Positions 11,633 through 20,727 of a stretch of DNA of 64,000 nt are shown here, one piece after another (the stretch's first letter is position 1; each line of letters starts with the position of its first letter). Under the pieces are notes generated by a model, which was given only the letters and a program-made list of their open reading frames with translations, was not told the DNA's origin and ran no database searches. The position numbers and the translations under genes are program-made. The DNA comes from Diploptera punctata (Eukaryota; Arthropoda; Insecta; Blattodea; Blaberidae), in the NCBI GenBank assembly GCA_030220185.1, contig JASPKZ010003845.1:2551501-2615500 (forward strand), written 5' to 3'.

Positions 11633-11981
11633 TTTTGGACCAAAGAGAGATGAACAGACAGGTGAATGGAGAAGACTACATAACAATGAACTACATGGTC
11701 TTTATCGGAAGCCAGATATAATAAGAACAGTTAAGTCCCGTAGACTGCGATGGGCAGGACATGTTGCACGTATGGGGAATGAAAGACGTGCATGGAAACT
11801 TCTTGTAGGAAAGCCAGAAGGAAAACGCCCAGTTGGTAGACCAAGAATGAGGTGGGAGAACAACATTAACTATGATTTGAGGGAAGTAGATTATACAGGG
11901 AATGATTGGAAAACATTAGCTCAGGATAGGGATGTATGGGGAGCTTATGTCCGTGCGGCCATGAACCTATGGGTTCGATAG
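11633..11981 (+). pseudogene. RTE C-terminal tail, block 4
   Basis: In the shifted frame the protein continues SRRLRWAGHVARMGNERR, then GKPEGKRPVGRPRMRWENN and ends AYVRAAMNLWVR followed by a stop, 20 bp before the (TAAG)n tail. This basic tail is the commonest protein fossil in the window. Confidence 0.85.
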
Positions 11982-12401
11982 TGCCAGTGAGTAAGTAAGT
12001 AAGAAAATGGTTCATTTATATTACAAAGAACATTTAAGGAAGTGTGTAAAGTTACTAATTGGATACAACCATTTAACAACATTGTATTGAGAAGCAAGAT
12101 GACGAATGCCAATGTGTGAAGTGCCAGATAGAGATTATTTTCTTGAATAGATATTTTTCCGCAATGCATTGGCTTCTCTTTAATGAAACAATTAGTAAGT
12201 GTACCTCTATATATATTCTTCTGATAGACCAAATTTTTGTATACAATTTTCAACATTGTTGCGCCCGTATTCTTTGGACTGATATTTCGCCTTCTTCCAT
12301 TCATTTCTGAACCATATATTAATTTAGGCTGTCTTTCCCTCTCCGTTTTCCATACCATAGTAATATTAATTTTTCCATCATTGTAGTTATATATTTTTTC
12401 A

Positions 12402-12403
12402 CT

Positions 12404-12483
<80 letters not shown>
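12402..12483. repeat. (AAT)n microsatellite
   Basis: About 27 units. The preceding 12004-12401 has no recognised feature. Confidence 0.95.
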
Positions 12484-12485
<2 letters not shown>

Positions 12486-12494
12486 TCCATTGCA

Positions 12495-12562
12495 CAACAG
12501 ACCTAGAAGGCCTTTCGCCTATGAGACAGCTGCTAGCCACGCATTCGCATGTTTATTACACA

Positions 12563-12563
<1 letters not shown>
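12495..12563 (-). mobile_element. SINE-D 3' end fragment
   Basis: It contains GACCTAGAAGGCCTTTCGCC and GCTGCTAGCCACGCATTCGC, matching the 3' terminal 65 bp of SINE-D copies such as 31376-31711. It is wedged between two (AAT)n arrays. Confidence 0.75.

Positions 12564-12606
<43 letters not shown>
12564..12606. repeat. (AAT)n microsatellite
   Basis: About 14 units directly abutting the SINE-D fragment. Confidence 0.95.
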
Positions 12607-12608
<2 letters not shown>

Positions 12609-12889
12609 GCAATAATGATGAAATAATTTTATTAGGAATTATTACTCTACAATATAGTAGTTTTCCTACAACCCATTGTAAATTTTACTCCTCCATACAT
12701 CCCTATTCTTTGCATCACTCTCAAGTAATCCTCTCGGCACCATACTCCTACGCACTCCTTGAACCCACTGTTCTCTTGGTCTCTCCTTTCTTCTGTTGCA
12801 TTGCGTTTCAAAATTTAATACCTCTTAGTTATCCTGTCATTTCGTCTTTCTTCAATAACTTGTAGAACATCTTTTTGAACATCCATTAT

Positions 12890-12890
<1 letters not shown>

Positions 12891-12935
<45 letters not shown>
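12891..12935. repeat. (AAT)n microsatellite
   Basis: About 14 units. The sequence on both sides (12607-12890 and 12936-13234) shows no recognised feature. Confidence 0.95.
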
Positions 12936-12937
<2 letters not shown>

Positions 12938-13234
12938 TAAAACTAATGAAACAATTTAAACACATATTCCGGTTTATAATGTTCTCTTAGTTAAACATTG
13001 AATTTAAATTTCTTCTACCGTCTTCACTATTACTCCTTTGCCCTCTCTCTGTACTTCTTTCTCTCATTAATTTTCTGTAGTCCATTCTGAATTTAAGTAT
13101 CAATTGGTCTCCTTATATTCAACTTCAATTATAAAGACAATTAAGAATTTGTATTCAAATTCCACATAGAAAATAATAGTATTAATAAATCAATTGATTT
13201 GGTATTTGCTTGATAAAAATTCGTGATGTTTACT

Positions 13235-13442
13235 TGTGAAATAAAACTAGCAACATTTTATATGATTTTTATAAATATTTATTTTATCCAACTTTAGTAA
13301 CAACTGTTTCAGTGCGCTGTTTATTCTTCAAACGAATGCATTAGTCTGAAGAAGATGCAGTGTATTGAAACAGCTGTTACAAATGTAAAATAAAATAAAT
13401 ATTTAATGAAAACCATATAATACTTTGATAGTTTTATTTAAC
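13235..13442. mobile_element. Short palindromic Penelope-type terminal element, second copy
   Basis: Inverted arms at about 13240-13312 and 13365-13440 share AATAAATATTT, a GAAACAGCTGTTAC-type block and an ATATGATTTT-type block, in the same order as the 2597-2831 element. The core at 13346-13371 sits between the arms. Two independent copies with the same architecture argue that this is a real family unit. Confidence 0.65.
13328..13392 (+). ncRNA. Candidate hammerhead ribozyme motif
   Basis: CTGAAGA is at 13346-13352 and GAAAC at 13367-13371, with ATGC-AGT-GTAT between them forming stem II (one G-U pair). GAAAC leads into ACAGCTGT (palindromic stem III) and then GTT. Bases before the first box (TGCATTAGT) pair with those after the triplet (ACAAATGTA) over nine positions with one mismatch and one G-U, giving a good stem I. 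GTT is a poorer cleavage triplet than GTC or GTA. Confidence 0.5.
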
Positions 13443-13666
13443 GAATAATAAATAATATACAGTATGTCAATTTGTTATTCATACATTTAGATTTTATAAT
13501 TGAAATAGAACAATTTTAATTCTCAGAATATTGCAATTATATTTTGCCATTAACTAAACATTTTCAGGTACACTTCTTTACATAATATATACAAATCAAC
13601 AAATTCTATAAACATTTAACGTATAATATATTAAAAAAAACTTTAAAAGTTGTAAATTTTATAGTC

Positions 13667-14925
13667 ACTTTTCTATTCATACAGTCAGAAGGGGGGAAAA
13701 AATAAAAAAAATGAAGAAAAAATGAACTGTCCTTTATACTTTGTAGGGTAACCTTTAGCTTTAATAACAGCTTGACATCTACGCTGCATGGATCTAACAA
13801 GCCTATCACATATCTGAGAACTGATTTTGCACCATTCTTCAGTAACCACCTTCTTCAATTCTTATTTGGAAGAAGAATTTCTGCTGTGGACCCTAGGTTT
13901 CAAAAACGCCCATAAATGTTCTATAGGGTTTAAGTCAGCAGATTGAGGAGGGATTTTCAATTGCTTTGGCACGTTCCATATCAACCAAGTCTTATTTAAG
14001 TCCGCCGTATGTTTGGGGTCGTTATCTTGTTGGAATATGTACGTAGGGAGCATATCCAATTTTGCTGCATTTTTTAAACATTCTTACGAAGAATGTCGTT
14101 ATACACAAATTTGTCCATAACATTGTCAATGAACTGTATATTGCCAACCACTTTTGCCGACATACAACATTATAGACCCACCCCCATGTTTTACTGTACG
14201 TGTTGTATTGATCACATCATTATCCGCATTGGCTTTTCTCCAGACTCTATGAACGCCATCTGAACCGAACAGGTTAATTTTAGTCTCATCAGACCAGAGA
14301 ACATTATTCCAAAATGCCTGCCCCTTATTTACATGTTCTTTTTGAAAACTGTAGTCTTACAACACGGTTCTTCTTATTTATATACGGCCTTTTTCTAGTC
14401 ATTCTCCCATGATAGCCATTTCTGCGTAAGACCTTCCGAAATGTCTCAGTACATACCTTTTTACCAGTAGAAACTTCTAGGGTAGACCGCAATTTTGGAG
14501 CACTAATTCTGGGGTTGAATTTCACTTGTCTCACAATAGTTCTCTCCTCCTTTTCACTTAACTTCTTTTGTTTAGGTTTTCTCGGAACATTCTCTACTGA
14601 ACCTTTGTACTTGAATTTATTTATTATATACTGTACTGTTGCATGACATTTGCCTATCAGTCGCCCTATTTTTCTCAAAGAATATCCCTTAAGTGCAAGA
14701 TTTACAATTGTATCCTTGAGATCAGAACTGAGTTCTTTACATTTACCCATTTTGGAGGCGACAGACTGTCAGTGTACACAACCAGCACAGTAGGCAGATG
14801 TAAACAAATGCACAACTTAGAGTATTCATGTTGCATTAATGTTTAAGCAAGTTAGACAAGCAAATACACTGCAGTGTTTTCTTTAGTGTATGAATAGCAA
14901 ATTGGCTTGTATTTGGGTGTAATAA
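13667..14925 (-). mobile_element. Tc1-type DNA transposon, degenerate
   Basis: The ends share CTATTCATAC in inverted orientation (near 13671 and 14890). The interior carries a complete but frameshifted Tc1-family transposase. The outer TIR bases have diverged, so exact termini are uncertain. At about 1.25 kb its length is normal for the family. Confidence 0.7.
13728..14750 (-). pseudogene. Tc1-family transposase, frameshifted
   Basis: The N-terminus starts at an ATG (14750) with MGKCKELSSDLKDTIVNLAL and two helix-turn-helix units (SLRKIGRLIGK and ISAPKLRSTLEV). The catalytic triad is visible: VLWSDETKINLFGSDG near 14290, QQDNDPKHT, and SADLNPIEHLW, giving DD34E spacing. The C-terminal CQAVIKAKGYPT lies near 13760. 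The enzyme would cut and paste the element at TA sites. Frames break after about residue 141 and again between the first and second aspartates, so it is inactive. Confidence 0.85.
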
Positions 14926-15129
14926 AGATTATTTATTTTGATAAAATTATGTTTATTTTATAATTAAGTTTTGAACTACATATTTAGATATAACTTAGTG
15001 TTTCCTTCAAACTACAATAAATATTTTTTCTTTACTTTTAAAAACTTTTTGAAAATTGGATTTTTATTAATAAAAATGCCTGTGTATAAATACCAAATTG
15101 ACATACTGTAGATATAAGAACATAACTTA

Positions 15130-15335
15130 ATATATTTAAAGAATAAAAATACTACCAAAATGCTTATCTTCAGCACGTATTACGAATGAATGAACAGCGC
15201 ATACCAAGAAGAATGTATAATTATAAACCAAAAGGGAGCAGCATGTTGGGAAGACCATTGAAGAGATGGAAGGACCAATTCGACCTATTAATGAGATCGG
15301 AACAGGCCATTGGGCTTAATCCTTATTGTTGATGA
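15130..15335 (+). pseudogene. Non-RTE LINE C-terminal remnant
   Basis: It encodes LQHVLRMNEQRIPRRM, then YKPKGSSMLGRPLKRWKDQF and ends IGLNPYC with tandem stops. This is a LINE tail. The 14926-15129 segment before it has no recognised feature. A short (AAT)n follows at 15343-15364. Confidence 0.7.
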
Positions 15336-15364
15336 TGATATATAATAATAATAATAATAATAAT

Positions 15365-15880
15365 TGTAAAATAACTAAAGTCCCATGTTTCATTTTGGTC
15401 GGCTCCGTGTCGCAAGGGTTACAAACTCACCGTTCACCGCTTTGGACTTGAGTGAGATCACTCCATGTCGGTTTCGTGGTGGACGAAATGGAACTTGGGC
15501 AGGTTTCCCTCGGGTTTCTTTCGTTTTCTCCTGCCACAAAATTTATTCCATAATTTCTCCATATTCTTCTCGTCCATTTCGTTCGTGGCGGTGCGTCAGG
15601 CGTGGCCGGCTGGCATCCTTGTCGTTCGCACACCTCTGTAAATGTATGGGCTTTATTTCATTCCCTCCCTCAGTCCTACCATGAGTTGGACAGGGGTTTA
15701 ACTCCTCTTTTAACTTTATATTATTTTGTGACTAAAATATGTTCACTAAATAATAAGCGAAATAATAAAGAAAAGCTTAAACTCCATCCCCCCCCCAGTA
15801 ATATTCATTATTACAAAAAAACCTTATTTACAAAATAGAAGAATAGATCCTTGAAGATATTACTATAAACTTAATGCTAA
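15365..15880. other. Unassigned stretch with a GC-richer block
   Basis: 15385-15700 is GC-richer than its surroundings and has a 99-codon open frame on plus with an overlapping one on minus. Neither has a motif I recognise. It could be part of an unknown repeat. Confidence 0.35.
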
Positions 15881-15890
15881 TTCTCTTACT

Positions 15891-16253
15891 CAGCGGTTCC
15901 CAACCTTTTTCGACTCACGAACCCCTTCCACAACGATCTAAGTTGGGTGAACCACTAAATTTTAAATATACATATAACAGATATGCATAAAATTTAATTC
16001 TAAGCAAAAGGTTTAATAACCTTAAATTAACTTAACCCTTAACGGTTAAAACCTAAAGTTACTCTAGTTACGGCTTAGAAGTTACACAACGCATAGGCCT
16101 AGTTGTAGCGAAATCAAATGTATTCCTAACGTTGTTACATACCTGCAAATCAGACATTCGCGGTAAATATTAATTTATTGTGGAAATAATATGATAAATT
16201 CCCGATGTTAAACATATGCAACAAGGGGCATTATAGGGTTAATTTAATTTTAA

Positions 16254-16328
<75 letters not shown>

Positions 16329-16467
16329 AATGATGCAGAAATGAAGGAAACAGTAATGGACCTAACCTCGAAACCCGCCATTACGGAAAAGTTTTGGCGA
16401 ACCCCTTGAAATATTTTGCGAACCCCCTGGACCTGGAGGTTGGCGAACCACAGGTTGGGAAACGATG
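15891..16467. mobile_element. hAT-like non-autonomous DNA transposon (Charlie-type ends)
   Basis: The left terminus CAGCGGTTCCCAACCTTTTT and the reverse of the right terminus (CATCGTTTCCCAACCTG) form TIRs of the type seen in hAT/Charlie elements. The flanks CTCTTACT (15883-15890) and CTCTAACG (16468-16475) match at 6 of 8 bases, fitting a decayed 8-bp target-site duplication. Sub-terminal CGAACCCC motifs occur at both ends. There is no transposase. An (ATA)n/(TTA)n array occupies 16254-16327. Confidence 0.75.
16254..16327. repeat. (AAT)n followed by (ATT)n, self-complementary microsatellite
   Basis: About 11 AAT units switch to about 13 ATT units, so the block can fold on itself. It lies inside the hAT-like element. 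Confidence 0.95.
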
Positions 16468-17253
16468 CTCTAACGAAAAGCTCAAGCAGTGTTGCCAATT
16501 GTTTGGTCCGTTTTTAAGACCGCAGGCATTTATATGGCCCTGGGTAGAAAATCATAAATGACGCTACCGTCTGAGAGAACTCGTTTGGTAAAGTCTACGA
16601 CTTGCAGTTTTGAATGTTTTCACGTATTTTTTTTTAGACTTGACGCTATCATTGTCTGTCATTTCAAAATGTGATTAGTTTACAAGCATTACGTGACGGC
16701 ATCTTAACATTTTCTCTTCATAACATTATGTAGATAATACAATAGTAATGTAGAATTTGCATCTAACTACATTGTTTTGGCAACTCTGATCATCACGATA
16801 TTTTTTTGTTACCCATTGATTTATTAATTAATCATCCATTGTATTTTTTAATAAAAACGTGACAGATTTTCTGTCACTTTCAAGACGTTTGTGTGACGCA
16901 TTGATTCCAAACTGATGACTGATGTTTGACATCATCGCTTTCGAACATCCAGCTCCTGTCGGAAAATTTTTGGATCTTGCCATCAGATTTGAAACGCACA
17001 CTGGCCAAGCTGAGGAAATTGATATTGAAAAGTAGTCCATCTATGAGTCGACTATTCTTTATCATTAGAACTTTTATATACTGAAGGATATATGTTATCG
17101 GTCTGATGGTAGACGCGAGGGGCACCATAACAAAACATTTTATCTCTTTCTCCATAATATTTCAAAAATACTGTCAAACATTATCAAAAACGTGACTATT
17201 GAAGCATTTTAAGGGTCTTTGCAAATTCTAGGGTATCTGTACTCCAAAATATA
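16468..17253. other. Unassigned stretch; possible short peptide-coding relic
   Basis: A plus-strand frame at about 16926-17038 reads MFDIIAFEHPAPVGKFLDLA without a stop and looks protein-like, but I cannot name the family. It could be a relic of a host exon or an unrecognised transposon. The rest shows nothing. Confidence 0.3.
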
Positions 17254-17971
17254 ACGGGCTTCCAATATAAAACCGGACCGGCCTCACGGAGTTTCACCCG
17301 GCACGCAGTGCTGTCTCTTCCTCCCGCAATTCATCCTGCCTGCCACCCGTCCTTGAACTGTTTCTTATCTTATAGAAAATGCTGGAAATGTTGTCCTCGC
17401 GCAGTTAAACAGGCATTATACCGAGTAAACACATTTAGATTGAGTTAAATTTAAGGAAACATTCACCTTGGTTTAGACAATGAACACACGCTTGTAAGGT
17501 TTGAGTTTTAACAATTTTGTTGCTGTATGTGCAGAAGATACTGAAATCCCAACTTGTTGTGCTAATTTCGGTAATGATTTTTGTGGTGAACGTTCCAAAT
17601 TTTCGCCAATTTCGTCTAATTTTTCTTTGGTGAGAACCGTACGCCTTCGCGTGTGTTTCTTATTTTGTACTGAACCAGTGGTCTCAGATTTAGTCACAAG
17701 ATCGTGGATTGTCGATCTGGAAGGAGGTAATTGTCCAGGGAAGTTCCGAATAAATTCCTCGCGAACGCGACGAGCTGATTCGTATTTATAATAACATTTA
17801 CACACATAAATGCGCTGCTCTAATGTCAGCTGACGTCTCATCTTGTCGAACGATAGTAAACTGACTAGTTCAAGGACGAGCGGCTGGCAGAGTGAAATGC
17901 GGACGAGGAGAGAGCGCTGCCTGACGAGTGAAACCCCGTGAGGCCGGTCCGGGTTTATATTGGAAGCCCGT
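17254..17971 (-). mobile_element. Internally deleted mariner-like transposon with intact long TIRs
   Basis: TIRs of about 45 bp (ACGGGCTTCCAATATAAA outer part, GGCCTCACGG inner part) are nearly identical at 17254-17300 and 17926-17971, flanked by TA on both sides. At 718 bp it is about half the autonomous size. The N-terminal DNA-binding ORF remains, the catalytic domain is missing, and a C-terminal ARGQHFQHFL relic lies near 17375-17410. Confidence 0.85.
17473..17841 (-). CDS. Mariner transposase N-terminal DNA-binding domain (truncated product)
   Basis: A 122-codon ORF from ATG at 17841. Residues 5-58 (TLEQRIYVCKCYYKYESARR ... STIHDLVTKSETTGSV) form a helix-turn-helix of the type Pfam calls DUF4817 in insect transposases. 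Residues 75-115 (LDEIGENLERSPQKSLPKLA ... SAHTATKLLKLKPYK) form a second HTH. It stops at KRVFIV, just where full-length relatives enter the catalytic core. A protein like this could bind the element's TIRs without cutting; that role is inference. It is the only coding part of the element. Confidence 0.6.
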   Translation of the reverse strand: MRRQLTLEQRIYVCKCYYKYESARRVREEFIRNFPGQLPPSRSTIHDLVTKSETTGSVQNKKHTRRRTVLTKEKLDEIGENLERSPQKSLPKLAQQVGISVSSAHTATKLLKLKPYKRVFIV

Positions 17972-18104
17972 TAGTACAATTAATCTTCGACATTCTCTCA
18001 GTTTTAGATATTTAGATCTGAAAGTTATATGGTTTGTATTTTAGCTAAGTTCGAAGGAATATGTATAATTATGTGTGTGTATATGTATGTGTTCGTCCAT
18101 TAGT

Positions 18105-18910
18105 CTGTTAATGCTCTAGCGGTCACAATTTTGTCTCATCACCATCAGAACCAAACTTGGCATCTTCTTCCTCCTCCTCTACGCATGAAAGCTGGCAGCT
18201 TGTTGCGTGTTCATTCACTACAGGTCCGGAGTATAGTGACATCCTTCCATCGTAGTTGTGTCTTCGTAATGGCCTTTTCTGCTGAGGTGTCCAGTCACGT
18301 ACTTTCTTCACTAATCTACTGTTCTCCATTCTATTTATTGTGTTCGTTCCAATTTTAGTCTTCTATCATTTATCCAAAGGTTTATAGGTTCAATTTCACA
18401 TTCTTCTCTAATAAAAAGAGCTGCGAATTTTCTCTCTCTGCGATTTTCCTACGATTTTCGTTACAACTTTCATTTCGGTTGTTTCATTGATTTGTCTCAT
18501 CACCATCAGAACCAAACTTGGCATATAGTTAATTAAAAAAACAAAAGTAAAATCAAATTCGTTAACCAGGAAAATCGGACCACTAGGTGTAGTAGTTCAC
18601 CTGAAATGAAATTTAAAAACACTCTAGCGGTCTCAATTTTCGATAATTCGCGACGAAACTCAGTATATGCTATTGAAATGAAATTAGGAAGATATTGTAA
18701 AAAAAAATAATAATAAGCCAAATTCGACCATTAGAAGTCGGGGTTAACCTGTATACCGAAACTAAAAATAGGTATTTGTATTCATTGCGGTCCCACAATT
18801 TTAAATAAGCTAGCATAGAAATTTCAGTTTATCCAATTTAACAAAATACCAGCAAAATTGGACCATAAATTCGACTTTCTGAGGAATTGGATTAGTTCAC
18901 GCAGTCCTGC
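18105..18910 (+). repeat. Repeat H copy with internal period (CTCTAGCGGTC unit)
   Basis: The motif CTCTAGCGGTCACAATTTT recurs with variations at 18113, 18623 and, weakly, near 18800. It is associated with AAATCGGACCATTAG- and GTTAACCTG-type blocks. Related copies are at 31000-31262 (minus), 42065-42420 and 43900-44107. A 33-bp exact direct repeat (18131-18163 and 18492-18524) brackets an unrelated 328-bp segment. It is non-coding. Confidence 0.6.
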
Positions 18911-19124
18911 GTGACGGTCTTTTTATTATATTATTTATTTTACAAAATTAATTGTATATGTTCTCTGTGTCGAAAAGTATCCGATTGTAGTGAGATTTGT
19001 GTCATTTATAAGCATTATAATATACTACTTAGAAAATGGTAATTTTTAAGTAATGTTTGCTTACATGTAACACTAAAAAAGTGCTAAATAATTCCATTTT
19101 TAAAACGCCAATTAATTAACCAAC

Positions 19125-19709
19125 TCACTTGTACCATCAAATGGTCGCGCGGACATAAGCTCTCCATATTTCCTTATCCTGAGCCAATGTTTTCCAATCA
19201 TCTCATTCACCTCCCTCAAATCATGGTTTATGAATTCTTCCATCTCGTTCCAGGCCTACATACTGGGTGCTTTACCTCTGATTTTCCTACAAGAAGTTTT
19301 CATGTCCATATTTCATTTTCTATTCGTGCCACATGTCTACCCATCGTAGTCTACAATACTTAACTGTACTTCTTACATCTGGTTTCTCACAAATATCATG
19401 TAGCTCACTGTTATGTAGTCTTCTATATTCGTCTGTCTGTTGGTCTCACTTTGGTACAAAACAATTCTTAAGAATTTTATTCTCAAATAGCTTAATCGAG
19501 AAATACCATATTATCTCCAGAACATTTTACCCCAGTGGAACCAATGCCCGCATTTCTTGATGGTTATATTTTTATGGTAAAAATTGGCCACTTTATCGAC
19601 TTTCGCTTTTGACACCTGTCCGGCATGGGTGGTTCCTTTTGACAGCAAAACTAAGCCGCCATGGTTCTCGGGATCACCTAAGGATTCAAGCCATTCCACC
19701 ACATGATAC
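19125..19709 (-). mobile_element. RTE-derived fragment: 5' module joined to 3' tail
   Basis: On the minus strand, bases 19709 to about 19510 encode the module seen at 29316-29589 (THAGQVSKAK, KKCGHWFHWGKMF). From about 19505 the RTE tail follows, starting at the segment equivalent to FENKVLRKF and running to the 3' end at 19125. The RT is missing. The junction falls at a different RTE position from the 29025 copy. Confidence 0.7.
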
Positions 19710-19739
19710 AAATAATGTCAGAGGGGGTTAAAATATTAA

Positions 19740-20045
19740 ATGTTTCTTTTTTTTTCTTTTCTTTGTCTAATGTCATCAGGCTGTCTTATGACATTTCTGG
19801 CTTTGTCCCCTGGCATTGGCAGAATTGTAATCCATTTCTTAGTTTGGGGCACCTGGAAGGCGGAATTAAGTTACCCAATGATATGACGGGTGATACATGG
19901 TAAATGAAGCTCCAGGAGAATCCTTAACCTTAATTCCATGGACAACCAAAGGAATATTTTTTTAAAGGAAACATTCCGGGAATCGAACCCGGGACCTCAT
20001 GAACTGTAGTCGGGAACTCTTGACCACTAGCCCATGTGGCTGATC
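19740..20045 (-). mobile_element. SINE-G copy, tRNA-like head
   Basis: The minus-strand head contains GGTCCCGGGTTCGATTCCCGG (in parts; B box GGTTCGATTCC) and the body AAGGATTCTCCTGGAGCTTC. A 3' part follows with GTGCCCCAAACTAAGAAATGG and ends in an AAAAGAAA run. Related copies lie at 23470-23845 and 56270-56755 (minus) and 27140-27300 (plus, 3' part). Confidence 0.7.
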
Positions 20046-20555
20046 AATTTTTAATTTCTAAAATATGATATCTATAGTGATAAATTAGCTAAGAGCCATC
20101 ATTGCGCCATGGATTGTTTATGAATAGGCTTATAGTTAGAAGGATGAAATCACTAGGTCAAGAAATAATAAGTTTGGGGGCAAATGCTTTCGATCAAATG
20201 TAAAGTCACAAATTACATTCTAACAAATTACACACCTTACCTCATCATAAAAATTTCCACCAGTTAATTATATTAAAATGTATGATTTACGGGATCGGTT
20301 CATCCCATGTTAACCTTTTCACACAGCGAGTTTCTTCTGCAACGCCACTTTCACTGACTCAGCCCTTAACTTGCAGGCAGTTAGGTCTCTACCGAATTTA
20401 ATATTTATATTCATCGTGTAATCAATAAAGTAAGATCGTACACTTTCAAGAAATTAATAGAAATTACATAGTTCGGGAAGTAATTCTAAATTATATGCTG
20501 TGTTAACATATGATCCAACACATCAGCTATTTTGTTGTTAAAACATGACACGTTA
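20046..20555. other. No recognised feature
   Basis: AT-rich non-coding sequence between a SINE-G head and a tRNA-like SINE fragment. Confidence 0.5.
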
Positions 20556-20660
20556 GGGGGCACGTATTAACTCAGTCGGTTAATGCCAACTAGCATGAAG
20601 GTCGCGGATTCGATTCCCGATTGTTTCGGAATTTTTAAACTAACCTAAAGTTTCTGACAA
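20556..20660 (+). mobile_element. tRNA-like SINE head fragment
   Basis: GGCACGTATTAACTCAGTCGG is followed by GGTCGCGGATTCGATTCCCG (B box GGATTCGATTCC) and then TTTTTAAACTAACC, resembling the junction of the SINE-A head and body. Only about 100 bp is recognisable. Confidence 0.5.
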
Positions 20661-20727
20661 CGTCATAAAAATAATAATGATGATGATTGCATTATATTAT
20701 ATGGGTCCGAAACCTGGATAGTAAGTA

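Larger units (their letters stand above)
9892..12003 (+). mobile_element. RTE-clade non-LTR retrotransposon, 5'-truncated, longest copy in window
   Basis: A 2.1-kb element that starts inside the linker upstream of the reverse transcriptase and runs to the true 3' end, TCGATAGTGCCAGTGAG plus (TAAG)n. The apurinic-type endonuclease domain expected at the N-terminus is absent. The short 3' end with a tetranucleotide tail is typical of RTE elements. The same tail marks at least a dozen fragments in this window, so this family has been the busiest LINE here. No target-site duplication was found. Confidence 0.9.

Noticed and set aside
11945..12490. 181-codon minus frame
   Set aside because: Starts in a poly-isoleucine microsatellite and runs antisense into the RTE 3' end; no domain.
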